A DNA stretch of 29,607 nucleotides, from the NCBI GenBank assembly GCA_036940085.1, contig JALLBK010000244.1, forward strand, positions 1 through 29,607, in the 5' to 3' direction. A program made the position numbers and the translations under genes. The DNA comes from Discostella pseudostelligera. Taxonomy: Eukaryota; Bacillariophyta; Thalassiosirophyceae; Thalassiosirales; Thalassiosiraceae. Positions 19,561 through 28,405 of the stretch are shown in pieces. Every line of letters begins with the position of its first letter. The first letter of the stretch is position 1. The notes below the pieces were generated by a model. That model made no database searches. It saw only the letters and a list, made by a program, of their open reading frames with translations, and was not told the origin of the DNA.

Positions 19561-19625
19561 ATGGCGGGAAGCATATTACTATTCGACTCGAGAACTCTCG
19601 AGAACGGCTAGATTTTTTGGCGGGG
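19561..19625. promoter_or_regulatory. Pair of GGCGGG elements upstream of the SLC35B1 gene
   Basis: ATGGCGGGAA at 19561-19570 and TTTTTTGGCGGGG at 19613-19625 lie about 140-205 bp upstream of the SLC35B1 ATG. CTCGAGAACTCTCGAGAACGG between them carries a short direct repeat. The core is the same E2F-like motif seen in three other gene-start regions of the window. Confidence 0.45.
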
Positions 19626-19772
19626 TAGGTATCGATGGGGGCAATGACGCATTGCAGAAGCTCTTGGTATGCGACGGAGATGTTGTCGAATTTTAATTGG
19701 TAGATGTAGGAGATACGGTTCGACTGCCCGTCAAGATCAAGGATAATAATCTCAAGAGCGATGTGTTAATCC

Positions 19773-20243
19773 ATGACTGGTTCTCGCTGGGCATTGCCAG
19801 TCGATCCAGCCGCGACCGCGAGTGATGGTGCCAGTTGAGGCAATCCAAAGGGCCGGGCTGGATATGCTTTTCGCATTACGGTTGGAGAACATGAGGCCGG
19901 TCTGATTAGTTCTCTGGTGCAACCATTTTCACATGGAACTGAACTTATTCGCGGTTATGGCTATGGTGGAATGGATCGAACCACTAACGAAATGGAGTAC
20001 ACTGGTCTGCTGGAAGGATTGATTTGGGCGTTGCGGTTGGATCCTAAGCATGTCAATATTTGTGGCGATTCCAAACTGGTTCTGAGACAAGTATTCGAAC
20101 AATCTCCAGTGGAGGACAGCAAGTTGGCGACGTTGCATGCAAAGGTCACTGCTCTGATGGATGAAAAGCCCAAGGACACGATCATCACGTACTCCCATGT
20201 GTTAATCGAATGGCTGAACTCTACGGTGTGCATTGGGATGTGA
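19773..20243 (+). pseudogene. Broken RNase H-like (RVT_3 type) gene
   Basis: Relic of an RNase H-fold protein. The frame reads SDGAS, then a TGA at 19836-19838, then GNPKGRAGYAFRI. The family wording is DGASRGNPG, so the stop replaces an Arg codon (CGA to TGA fits one transition). Downstream the domain continues: GYGGMDRTTNEMEYTGLLEGLIWAL, then VNICGDSKLVLRQVFEQ. The three expected acidic residues (Asp of DGAS, Glu of MEY, Asp of GDSKL) remain. The end also looks broken: after ITYSHV the frame gives LIEWLNS and stops at 20243, while the +2 frame encodes NRMAELYG, matching the family's N-R-M-A-D-x-L ending. So there is one stop and one likely indel. The frame has no ATG after the stop except within the domain. 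Origin (retroelement or host RNase H-like gene) is open. Confidence 0.65.
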
Positions 20244-20737
20244 ATAATTTTATGTGGGTCGACCGCAACAATGGCGACCCGATGTTTTGATTTTGTTCGA
20301 ATAATTTGTTTCAGAATCTCCGGACGTAGCATTGTCGTAGTATGATAAGGTCTAAAATTGCTTCATAATATCTCAACCTGGCCAATGCGCCTGTACATTT
20401 GTTGTCCCAATGTAATGAGTAGATTGTTACTGTAGATCAAAATCAATTCTCATCACCTGAGACGACAGCCGTACAACAAAGTATTCCTTTCCTCATAAAG
20501 CCCATGCTTCCTCTCGTATCCCAAAATAATATTCATACTCTGATAGTCTCAAAATTTCCCTCCGCTATATTATCCCAACAGGTCTATGCATATCCAGAAT
20601 AAATGGGGTTCAACGTTCTAATTCGTCATTTGAGCAAGAAGAATATCCTTGACCCTTTTTGTACCTTGTCCAACGCCTACACTGCCATTGACAATAACGT
20701 TCTAAAAACATGAGAATTTGGCAGCAGATAGGAGACT
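20244..20737. other. Intergenic region, no gene seen
   Basis: 494 bp between the RNase H relic and the TauE/SafE stop. It is AT-richer than its surroundings and has frequent stops in all frames. The shifted-frame tail of the RNase H relic would extend to 20290. I see no repeat or RNA gene. Confidence 0.5.
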
Positions 20738-22054
20738 TCATCGAGATCCTTTCCTCCACGTTTTCACTCCCAATACCAGCATCAAACATGAAAATCCAAC
20801 TCTCAGCACACCCTCATCTATATTCAAACCAATCTCTCTTCCACCAAAATATGCTCCCACGGCACTTCCCATGGCTAACATTGGCGCTATTCTCCAATTC
20901 ACATTTCCCCGTTTCGAATGGGTAAATGTTCCTACCATGGCGGGCAATACCATTGCACAGAGGCTTGTGCCCAATGCGGAATGATAGGGCATGTTCGTGG
21001 TCAGTACGAGTGATGGTACAACGATGGATCCACCGCCTACTCCGAACATACCGGAGAGAAAGCCCGAGAACATTCCTATGAGGGATGCGGGAAGTAATCG
21101 TTCCAATTGATGTTGAATTTCGCTGATGTTGTTGTTGTGGGAAAATTTCCTAGTTCCATCAATATTCCCAAGCCCATGGTCAATGTCGCCTGTATCAACT
21201 TCATCACGCACAGCATACCATTGCTCAAGGTATGACTTCCCCGTAACAAGTGGTGCAACACATATCATGAATGCCCCCAATGCACGTTGGAGTACACGTT
21301 CCGAGAGACTGGAGGATGCAATAGCACCTAAACGAGCGGTAATCATGGCAGTGGCGGTTAATGCCATTGCTGTGTCCAATTCGACCAATCCCTTCGTAGC
21401 AGTTGGTTGTTGTGATGGTGAATGCGGTTGATTTTGTTGCGGTGGTATATCTGCTGTTGATCTTTGTGATTGCGTTAGAGATATAGACCCATCTACTGAT
21501 GTTGCATCAGCTGCATCATCGCGATTGTTTTCTATTCGTTCGACAACTGCAACCTCGCTTTCAATGTCACCGCCTAACTGAATGCCATATCCCAGAGCAC
21601 CCGCCAACCCCGTCGTTCCAACAGCAAATAATGATGTTCCATGTGCCTGATGTTGATTCAATCCTAATCCACCCATCCCTGTCCATGATTGACGACCAGC
21701 AGTAGCAGAAGTGGTGGTAGTGGCATTGGCAGCAGTCATCATGGGTATCATAACAAATCCACCGCCCATCCCGGCGAGACTTCCAAGTACGCCAGCAACG
21801 GAACCTATGGAAAATGATTTGATTTGATCGGCAATTAATGATGTGATTTTTTCATCATTTTGGGAAGGAGTTTTTGATGAGAATGACTGCTTCTTCCCTT
21901 GATGGCGGTAGATGAGGCCAGCAGCAGGATGACGCAACCATCGCCATCGGTGATGCGGTAGTACTACACTGGCGCCCCCTTGTGATAATTGTGACGGCAA
22001 GATATAACTACATCTGGAAGCAAGCGACGAAAGCCATGTTCTTGGTAGCATCAT
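20738..22054 (-). CDS. TauE/SafE family anion exporter with organelle-type leader
   Basis: Membrane permease of the TauE/SafE family, whose members export sulfite, sulfoacetate or other organic anions. Single exon, 438 residues, ATG-ATG at 22054. The family's inverted duplication is visible: IGSVAGVLGSLAGMGGGFVMIP (about 84-105) and IGMFSGFLSGMFGVGGGSIVVP (about 315-337), each with the GxGGG-[FS]-[VI]-x-[IV]-P signature. Each is followed by an HGTSLFAV / HSALGTSLCAMV helix. The last helices end in LVLGVKTWRKGSR. Between the halves are two Ser/Gln/Asp-rich loops. The first 65 residues contain many Arg/Ser/His and almost no acidic residues (MMLPRTWLSSLASRCS..., RHQGKKQSFSSK), as in a mitochondrial presequence. 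Substrate and location are inferences. Confidence 0.88.
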   Translation of the reverse strand: MMLPRTWLSSLASRCSYILPSQLSQGGASVVLPHHRWRWLRHPAAGLIYRHQGKKQSFSSKTPSQNDEKITSLIADQIKSFSIGSVAGVLGSLAGMGGGFVMIPMMTAANATTTTSATAGRQSWTGMGGLGLNQHQAHGTSLFAVGTTGLAGALGYGIQLGGDIESEVAVVERIENNRDDAADATSVDGSISLTQSQRSTADIPPQQNQPHSPSQQPTATKGLVELDTAMALTATAMITARLGAIASSSLSERVLQRALGAFMICVAPLVTGKSYLEQWYAVRDEVDTGDIDHGLGNIDGTRKFSHNNNISEIQHQLERLLPASLIGMFSGFLSGMFGVGGGSIVVPSLVLTTNMPYHSALGTSLCAMVLPAMVGTFTHSKRGNVNWRIAPMLAMGSAVGAYFGGREIGLNIDEGVLRVGFSCLMLVLGVKTWRKGSR

Positions 22055-22184
22055 TGGTTTCGAGAGCGTGATGGTCGGATGAATCGCAACATGCCATTAC
22101 CATCAATTTGTCATCGACACGCGGTGGCGGTGTCGGCAGGTAGGAGGAAGAAGCAAGCCAAGAAGATGATGATGATGGCAATTG

Positions 22185-22329
22185 TTCCCGCCAAATCTTC
22201 AGATCTCAGTTCCCGCCAAATATTCGGATCTTGCAGTATCTTTCCACTTCAACAACTTCAAGCCTTAAGTATCTTTTCCCGCCATTTTGTATTTTCGATA
22301 AGTATCTTCATTCCTTGTTCCCGCCGTAT
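22185..22329. promoter_or_regulatory. Four TTCCCGCC elements in a bidirectional promoter
   Basis: TTCCCGCCAAAT at 22185-22196 and again at 22210-22221, TTTTCCCGCCATTTT at 22274-22288 and TTCCCGCCGTAT at 22318-22329 all point the same way. They lie in the 352 bp between the starts of the TauE/SafE gene (-) and the kinase-like gene (+). The TTTTCCCGCC form is close to the textbook E2F/DP site. Confidence 0.55.
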
Positions 22330-22406
22330 CCCATCTGAACATCCACCGACTTACGACTTTCCACTTTCCGCTTTCCACTTTCATCCCTTCCACAGTCACA
22401 ATCACC

Positions 22407-24161
22407 ATGACCATGAGCGGCATCCGCACCGAGAACAACGACAACGATGGGCAGCGTACGACGCCGATGCGGCATACTATCGACATTCAGTCCTTAGCAT
22501 CATGGATGATTCGCCAGCCTGCCTTTACAGAGGTATTCTCCCAATTATTTATCATCGCCGGACATGAAGACGAACTTACGTCGTCGACGTCGTCGTCGTC
22601 GTCGTCGAAGCAGCATCACCAGCAGCGGCTCGAAGATCGACTCGATATTCGTCAATTTGGATTTGGACAATCGAATCCGACATATTTACTCACAATTCAC
22701 GCTTTTCCTACGAAACTTGTTGCGAATGGGGCATTGGACACTGCTGCTACTACTACTACTGCCAAGCAGCAGCAGCAGCAGGAGCAGCAACAAGTGCATC
22801 ATCAATTTGTACTCCGTCGCAAGCCGAACAAGGTAGCCCATCCATCCTCCCATGCATTGCATCGAGAATATCGGGTCTTGGAAAGCTTAACAAATTACAA
22901 TCAACAATTACTTCGTGACAACAATATAAACTACACGATACCAGTTCCCCGTCCCTATGCGTACTGCAACGATGCATCCATACTTGGAGCTGAGTTTTAC
23001 ATTATGGAGTATGTGAAGGGTCGGATCTTTGTGGATCCAAGAATGCCAAGTATGATTAATTCGCAAGAGAGATGTGCTGCGTATGGTGACGCTATGCGAG
23101 TCTTATCGGTGAGGAAGTGCATGTCACGCATAAATGTTGTTGATCCAACCTCGCTGTTCTCACCTCCACATTGATTTGCTTCGTTGACACCAACAGAATA
23201 TTCATAATGTCCCATGGTGGATGATCGGTCTTGAAAAGCACGGCGGTAGTGGTGGTCGTATTAATACAACTACCTCATCTGATAAAACAAAGAGCAGACC
23301 AATCACATATGTGGAACGTCAATTGCAACGTTTACTTCAGGTAACATCCCAACAATCCAAACTAATGATGGAAAGTTCGTCGTCCGGACGTAGTACCACC
23401 GATCGGAACATGAACCAAGTTGAGCAGTCTTTGCATGAAATGGCAACCAAATTACAGCGGTTTGCATCGTACTGCCCCAATCCCCATGGATTACTCCATG
23501 GTGACTATAAAATCGACAACTTAATATTCCATCCTACCGAACCAAGGGTGATTGCGGTATTGGATTGGGAATTAAGTACCATGGGAGATGGATATTGTGA
23601 TTTGGCCAATTTGTGTATGATGTATTACATGCCAGATATTGAACGGGGGTGGGGTGTGGCTGGATTGGGTGGTAAATATGTTTCGTGATTCATTCTACTT
23701 TGGCTTTGTCGATCCTGTCACTTACGTACCTTATGCTCTTCCTTTGTTCATCGCTTTGCCTTCCGCGCAACCATTCTTAAGATATGAATCTGCATGGGAC
23801 GGGAATCCCTACAAAAGACGAAATCCTTGCGTCGTACTGCAAACACAGCCAACGCCATTATCTCGGAACGCAACAACTGCCACCGTCCACGGTCACATCC
23901 CAACCCATACCGCGCTTACCCGCCTCTGCAACATATGACGAGGCCGACGCATGGTCCGGTTTCTATCTTACATTCCTATTCTTCAAAAATTGTGTGATTG
24001 TACATGGTGTCGGGCAACGCGCATCTACCGGAGTAGCCTCGTCGGCCATGGCTCATCGTGTTGCCAAATTGCTACCCGAGATGATTCGTCTGATGAATAT
24101 GATTTGGAAGGAACATCCACCTCCTACTGCTCCTCGCATCGGTGGAGGGAGTAAACTGTAA
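22407..24161 (+). CDS. ACAD10/11-type aminoglycoside-phosphotransferase-fold kinase, three exons
   Basis: Small-molecule kinase of the APH fold, closest to the N-terminal domain of ACAD10/ACAD11. Exons 22407-23108, 23197-23668 and 23782-24161 (introns of 88 and 113 nt, frame kept) give 517 residues. Joins restore family wording: [18 protein letters not shown] at the first, and [25 protein letters not shown] at the second. Catalytic features: [15 protein letters not shown] with Asp337 and Asn342 (Brenner-type loop), and [21 protein letters not shown] with Asp357. The N-lobe has [11 protein letters not shown] and FVLRRKP. Ser-rich and poly-Gln inserts (about 58-66 and 118-130) are coded by GTC and CAG repeats. 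In animals this domain is fused to an acyl-CoA dehydrogenase and phosphorylates 4-hydroxyacyl-CoA; here it stands alone, and the C-terminus ends right after the kinase fold. Confidence 0.88.
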
Positions 24162-24327
24162 TGCGGCATAATATTATTGTTCGGTCAATATCGTTCTGAC
24201 AAAGATGCGAAATGTAACTCAATATGTAATGATAATGTTATCATGAAATATCCAATGCAATGGAGACCAATCTGAACAATTGCAAGGCTCGCTAACAAAA
24301 TATATACGACATAAGACGAAGATTGGT

Positions 24328-26526
24328 TTACAAAAATGAAAATGGATCATCATCCAAGGACAGATCATCGTCCTTCGTCGTCATTGAACTTTTCGTCGGT
24401 GAATTTTTCTTTCGTCGTCCACGTGAGATTGGAGATGACTTGAGTGGAGATTGATTCGTCGAGAGGGTAGAAAGACGCTTCCGAGCATCGAAAGAGATGG
24501 CATGTAATTCATCTTTTTCAGCTTCATCCTCGTCACTGTCGAGATTGATGATGTCATTTGATGGAGAGAAGTTTACCTTTTTTGCAGCACTGCTTCTTTG
24601 TAGTTTTGTTCCATTAACGCCTCCGTTAGTAGCCGATTTCGTTGACTTTCGTACATCTGATTGTTTGATCAGCTCTTCTGCATCACTCTCCTCTTCGCTA
24701 CTATCCACACTGAGCGCAGGAGTGTTACTCTTTGTCCGGCTATTTCCTGCTTTTGAAGAAGCCTTGGCAACACTGTTAGTTTTTGCCGCCTGTTGCTTCT
24801 TGCCAGCAAGTTTCTCTGTAACTTTCGACCGTGATGATTTGTATGCATCACCCTTGAATAGCGAATCATCTGAATCATTATCCTCTTCGCTACTATCCAC
24901 ACAGAGCGCAGGAGTGCTGCTCATTTTCGAGTTGCTTCCAGCTTTAGAAGTAGCTTTGGATGCATTGTTCGTTTTTGCCACTGCTGTCGAAGTCGACCTC
25001 TTGGCAGTAGGTTTCTCTGTAACTTTCGTCCGAGTTGGTTGTTTGTATGCATCCTCTTTGTCACTATCGTCTTCGTCACTGTCACTTGAATCCGGTTCGT
25101 CCTCGTCGCTACTTTTGTCAACATAGCTTATTTTCGATGAATCGACGCTCCTACGAGGAGTGCGCTTCCTCGCCGGAGTCAAGTCCTCATCAGCTTCGTC
25201 GTCGGATGCATCTGTGGCGCTTCGTTTCTTGGCTCCCACCAACTTTCTTTTTTTGGCACTGATTGGTACAAACTCATCGGTATCACAACTATCGCCATTA
25301 TTTTCCTCCATATCCGTGGCTTCACTGTCATCACTGTCGACGTCATCCGACTCCTTGCTGGGGATACTATCCTTCCGCGAAAGAGAAGCGGCAGTAGTAG
25401 CAATTGTACCCCCTTTCATACTACCTTGTCTTCCATCGCTATATTTCCCTCCTCCATCTAATGCCCTATCAGATCCTCCATAATGTAGCATTTCACACGG
25501 ACAGTCCTCCTCTCCTTTGTCATCATCCTTCTTAATGTCATTCAATTCCTCCAACGACACCGCCTTCCCATCACCATCCAATATCTTACTATCACCCAAC
25601 ACAATGACAGAACGGAATACATCCTTGCATATGATGGATCCTGTGCCTTTCTTTTTGTTGTTCCCTCCTCCGCCACCTCCACCACCACTAGAGGACACCG
25701 AATCCTTGGATCCACCCGTACGTTTGAAAGATAATGCCATGTATTTCCCCGAGAGTGGAATGGCACGTCCTGACATGACTATCATCTGCTGATCGTTTTG
25801 AATTGAGGAGGATGCAACATTGGAGGAAGATGGGAGGGGGATGCGTAGTTCCATGCGCCCTCCATCTTCACTCAATGACATTAGCTTCCCCAGTAGATGT
25901 GGTGGGTGCGTAGGTGCAAATGGATTCATTTTCTTCTCCTTTTTATCTTCATTGTTGTCATTCTTCTCCTCTTCATACTGATCATTGTTGTCGGTGTCAT
26001 TCAACGTGCGTTGTGCAGCATCATTGTTGTTTGTTGTTGATGCAGTAGGAGGTGGAGGTGGAGCTTTCAACGACAGTCGACCAGGAAATACAATTAGAAA
26101 TCGGGTAGGCCCTCCCTTAATATTGTCGCTACCACCACCCACTGCACTGGTGGATGGAAATAATGAGGATGTGGATTGTACAGCACGTTTGCGCAAGAAG
26201 ACATCGGATCCGTTGCAGTTTTGTTGTAGGAGATTGCCCGGTGTTAGATAATTTTTGGACGAAATGGAAGATAATGGGCTGTTGTCACTGTCGTTGGAAT
26301 CTAAATCCATGATGGTATTGCCATTCTTTGTTGCACCGCTGCAGGGAGCAGAGTAGATGAAATGTGATGAAACGGGCCAACCCTTGGGCACTGGTTTGGA
26401 GGTACGCTTCGTCCCCCCGGGTGCTGATGCTAATGCTGATGTCTTTGTTTTGGCAGTGGTAGAGTTTTTGGTGCCCACCTTTACAGGTGTTTTCTTTCCC
26501 TTTGCGTCGGAGGCCTGCTTCGTCAT
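24328..26526 (-). CDS. RHL1: RHL1-like topoisomerase VI accessory / DNA-binding protein
   Basis: Homologue of plant ROOT HAIRLESS 1, a nuclear protein that binds DNA topoisomerase VI and is needed for decatenation in endocycles. Single exon, 732 residues, ATG at 26526. The conserved part is in the first half: TRFLIVFPGRLSL (about 139-152), GKLMSLSEDGGRMELRIPLP, then MIVMSGRAIPLSGKYMALSFKR, and IICKDVFRSVIVLGDSKIL (about 295-315). Low-complexity inserts break it: Asp/Asn/Glu-rich, poly-Gly and Lys. The second half is a long disordered tail of Ser/Asp/Glu patches alternating with Lys/Arg/Thr, like many chromatin proteins, with an internal tandem repeat. The N-terminus (KGKKTPVKVGTK, TKRTSKPVPKG) is basic and probably a nuclear signal or DNA-contact arm. 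Assignment rests on motif recall and is moderately sure. Confidence 0.72.
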   Translation of the reverse strand: MTKQASDAKGKKTPVKVGTKNSTTAKTKTSALASAPGGTKRTSKPVPKGWPVSSHFIYSAPCSGATKNGNTIMDLDSNDSDNSPLSSISSKNYLTPGNLLQQNCNGSDVFLRKRAVQSTSSLFPSTSAVGGGSDNIKGGPTRFLIVFPGRLSLKAPPPPPTASTTNNNDAAQRTLNDTDNNDQYEEEKNDNNEDKKEKKMNPFAPTHPPHLLGKLMSLSEDGGRMELRIPLPSSSNVASSSIQNDQQMIVMSGRAIPLSGKYMALSFKRTGGSKDSVSSSGGGGGGGGNNKKKGTGSIICKDVFRSVIVLGDSKILDGDGKAVSLEELNDIKKDDDKGEEDCPCEMLHYGGSDRALDGGGKYSDGRQGSMKGGTIATTAASLSRKDSIPSKESDDVDSDDSEATDMEENNGDSCDTDEFVPISAKKRKLVGAKKRSATDASDDEADEDLTPARKRTPRRSVDSSKISYVDKSSDEDEPDSSDSDEDDSDKEDAYKQPTRTKVTEKPTAKRSTSTAVAKTNNASKATSKAGSNSKMSSTPALCVDSSEEDNDSDDSLFKGDAYKSSRSKVTEKLAGKKQQAAKTNSVAKASSKAGNSRTKSNTPALSVDSSEEESDAEELIKQSDVRKSTKSATNGGVNGTKLQRSSAAKKVNFSPSNDIINLDSDEDEAEKDELHAISFDARKRLSTLSTNQSPLKSSPISRGRRKKNSPTKSSMTTKDDDLSLDDDPFSFL
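24690..25073. repeat. Tandem repeat of about 192-204 nt in the RHL1-like tail
   Basis: CCTCTTCGCTACTATCCACAC recurs at 24690 and 24882 (192 nt apart), followed each time by GAGCGCAGGAGTG. The partner segment TTTGTATGCATC recurs at about 24839 and 25043 (204 nt apart). The protein unit of about 64-68 residues contains DAYK, KVTEK, a Lys/Ala-rich stretch, TPAL and VDSSEE. The two units differ by small in-frame indels. Confidence 0.8.
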
Positions 26527-27221
26527 CTTCTGGCAATACGATAGGCTGCTAGATACTTGTCGGTGGTGATGCGATGCACTATGGCAGGAGAGTATGGATT
26601 GGATACTATGGAGTGACGGTGAAGGTGACGATCATGATCATGATCATGATCAATGCCGCTGTTGAAGCTGATTTTGCAGATTTTGGCGAACTACTATGCG
26701 GCGTCGCTGTAGCAAGAGTCGCCAAACAAAGCTTACTTCCACGTGATTGCTGGTTGTGATAGGTAGATACGATTACTCCTCCTGAGGCAATTGAAGCAAG
26801 CTTGGGGAATCGATCTGATGCAGGTCAGAGAGACAATTGTTGGTCCAGCCATGACGACCGATGAAGTAATAACAATTGCCAATTCTAAAGGAAGCTTAGT
26901 ACAAAAGTATTAGTTGACTACGTTTCCCTCCATTCTCCCTCCTATTCAATTATTCTAGCAAGTTCAAGATCCAATATCATTCATCATTCTCGGTATAACT
27001 ATTTCTCTCGTTCAGAATTCACCCGTGGATGTTACTACGCACCCGAAACATATTCCAGATTTGTAGGGAGGGACTTCATGGCTGGAAGAAATTTCCACAG
27101 GCTCTATACGACGTTCAATTCTGATTAAGGCAGTACTCATTTTCATTCCGATCAATCCAAACTTCAAAACAAAACGACAGACCCATCCAATAACTTCAAT
27201 GATAAAAAGGTGTCAAACAAT
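26527..27221. other. Intergenic region with a short GATCAT array
   Basis: 695 bp between the RHL1-like start and the psbU stop. 26630-26652 is a GATCAT tandem array of about 3.7 units; because ATGATCAT is self-complementary it can fold back on itself. The rest shows no gene. The right end should be the psbU 3' untranslated region and the left end the RHL1 promoter. Confidence 0.55.
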
Positions 27222-28007
27222 CTAACGGTAAAGGCCGTTGTTAATACGGTCAATAACGTATTCGGGAGTGGGTTCCTTGGCAGTGAATCGGCTCTCGTAC
27301 TTCTTGATCACTTCCTTCTCTGCGGCAGAAAGTCCTGGGATGCTGTACACATCGGCAACACTCTTGTAAGGACCATGGGAGACAATCTTTCCGGCAGCAC
27401 CGGGGTACATGCCAGGCAGACGGAGGTAGGCGCGGACATTGGCGTTGTTAAGGTCAATGATGGAACTGCCACCGAGGTAGGCAACATTTTCGTAGTCGAC
27501 CTTGGCGTTGGCGGCCGCGGGGATGACGGCGGCGGTGATAGCGGCGCCGGCGGCTCCGAGGAAGGCACGACGATCACTCTCGGCGTTGAGCGCGGTTTGG
27601 GCCACGTTTTGTGCGTTGGGGGCGAACGCGGCGGCAGAGCTGTATTAAAATAGAGATGGCGACAAATAAATGGGAGAGGGAGGCAGCGGTTCCAGTGTGA
27701 GTAAGCAGACGGTGGGCGACAATAATTGCAAAAATCACAAATGGATGATCCGCATGACAGATATCAATTATTTCCGATGTGCTCCTGCTCAATCAAGGCA
27801 GATGTCGTGGAATTGCCATCGCAGTTCCCAACGACGCCCCTCGAGGAGAGACGACCCGACGAACCCAAATCGATGCAATTGAATACTCCGAGAGCCTCGA
27901 TGAAGCAGCGTGCGTCGACGCGCACGGTACTAGACATCTCCTATCGATCCATGGCAATGCACTGTAATAACTTACGCGACAAGGGCGGCAATGATAGCGA
28001 GCTTCAT
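27222..28007 (-). CDS. psbU: Photosystem II 12 kDa extrinsic protein PsbU precursor, two exons
   Basis: Lumenal extrinsic subunit of the oxygen-evolving complex in red-lineage plastids; it stabilises the Mn cluster and Cl/Ca binding. Exon 1 28007-27976 (ATG AAG CTC...), a 336-nt intron 27975-27640 and exon 2 27639-27222 give 149 residues. The join creates the textbook diatom leader MKLAIIAALVASAAAFAPN, cut before Phe16. A second leader follows, DRRAFLGAAGAAITAAVIPA, with a twin-arginine pair (34-35) for the thylakoid Tat route, and cleavage at ANA-KVD (after about 56). The mature protein of about 93 residues carries the PsbU marks IDLNNANVRAYLRLPGMYPG, ADVYSIPGLSAAEKEVI and the C-terminal DRINNGLYR. 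The continuous frame lacks the signal peptide, so the first exon matters. Confidence 0.94.
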
Positions 28008-28405
28008 GGTGGCAGTATTATTGAAGGTGGTGAATGTGGATGTGGGATAGGAGACGATGAGTGACGAAGATGATGAGACGAGAGGTGCAGCGCTTTTTGT
28101 GCGCTTTTGTGTGTAGGGTTCTCCGGGGGGCTGCCCGTCAAATCCTTCAGTGGATCCCGGCAATTATACGTAGAGCTGGAAGGAATTGTCGGGGCAAGTC
28201 CGCGCCAACACAAAATGCCCCCGAATCCAAAATGGTACGTCTGTCGCCGAAGATCCATATTCAAGTTGATCCTGTGGCCACGAGTACGTCACAAGCAATT
28301 CCGACATAGCCACCCTTGTTGCCGATCCTTGGGACGGCAACCTTCGACTGTGGGGTGCAACTCACAATCGTTGAATTGGTGCCTCCAACTTTAATCTCTG
28401 CAACC
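28008..28405. promoter_or_regulatory. Shared divergent promoter of psbU and an FCP gene
   Basis: Only 398 bp separate the two ATGs, so the two photosynthesis genes must share regulatory DNA. A TACGTCAC site (28285-28292), i.e. the reverse of TGACGT-type CRE, lies about 115 bp upstream of the FCP ATG. TGACGT cores act in light/CO2 control of some diatom plastid genes (established for others, not shown here). The psbU side has a pyrimidine-rich CTCATC/CTTCGTC leader. Confidence 0.5.

Noticed and set aside
19717..19740. GGTTCGACTGCCCGTC as a tRNA T-arm
   Set aside because: No matching five-base stem and no acceptor or anticodon arm could be folded around it.
22564..22836. Arg-rich plus-strand frame starting [11 protein letters not shown]
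   Set aside because: It is the off-frame reading of the GTC repeat that codes the poly-Ser insert of the kinase gene.
24497..25126. 209-codon Ser/Leu-rich frame antisense to RHL1
   Set aside because: It mirrors the Ser/Asp/Lys-rich RHL1 tail and has no domain of its own.
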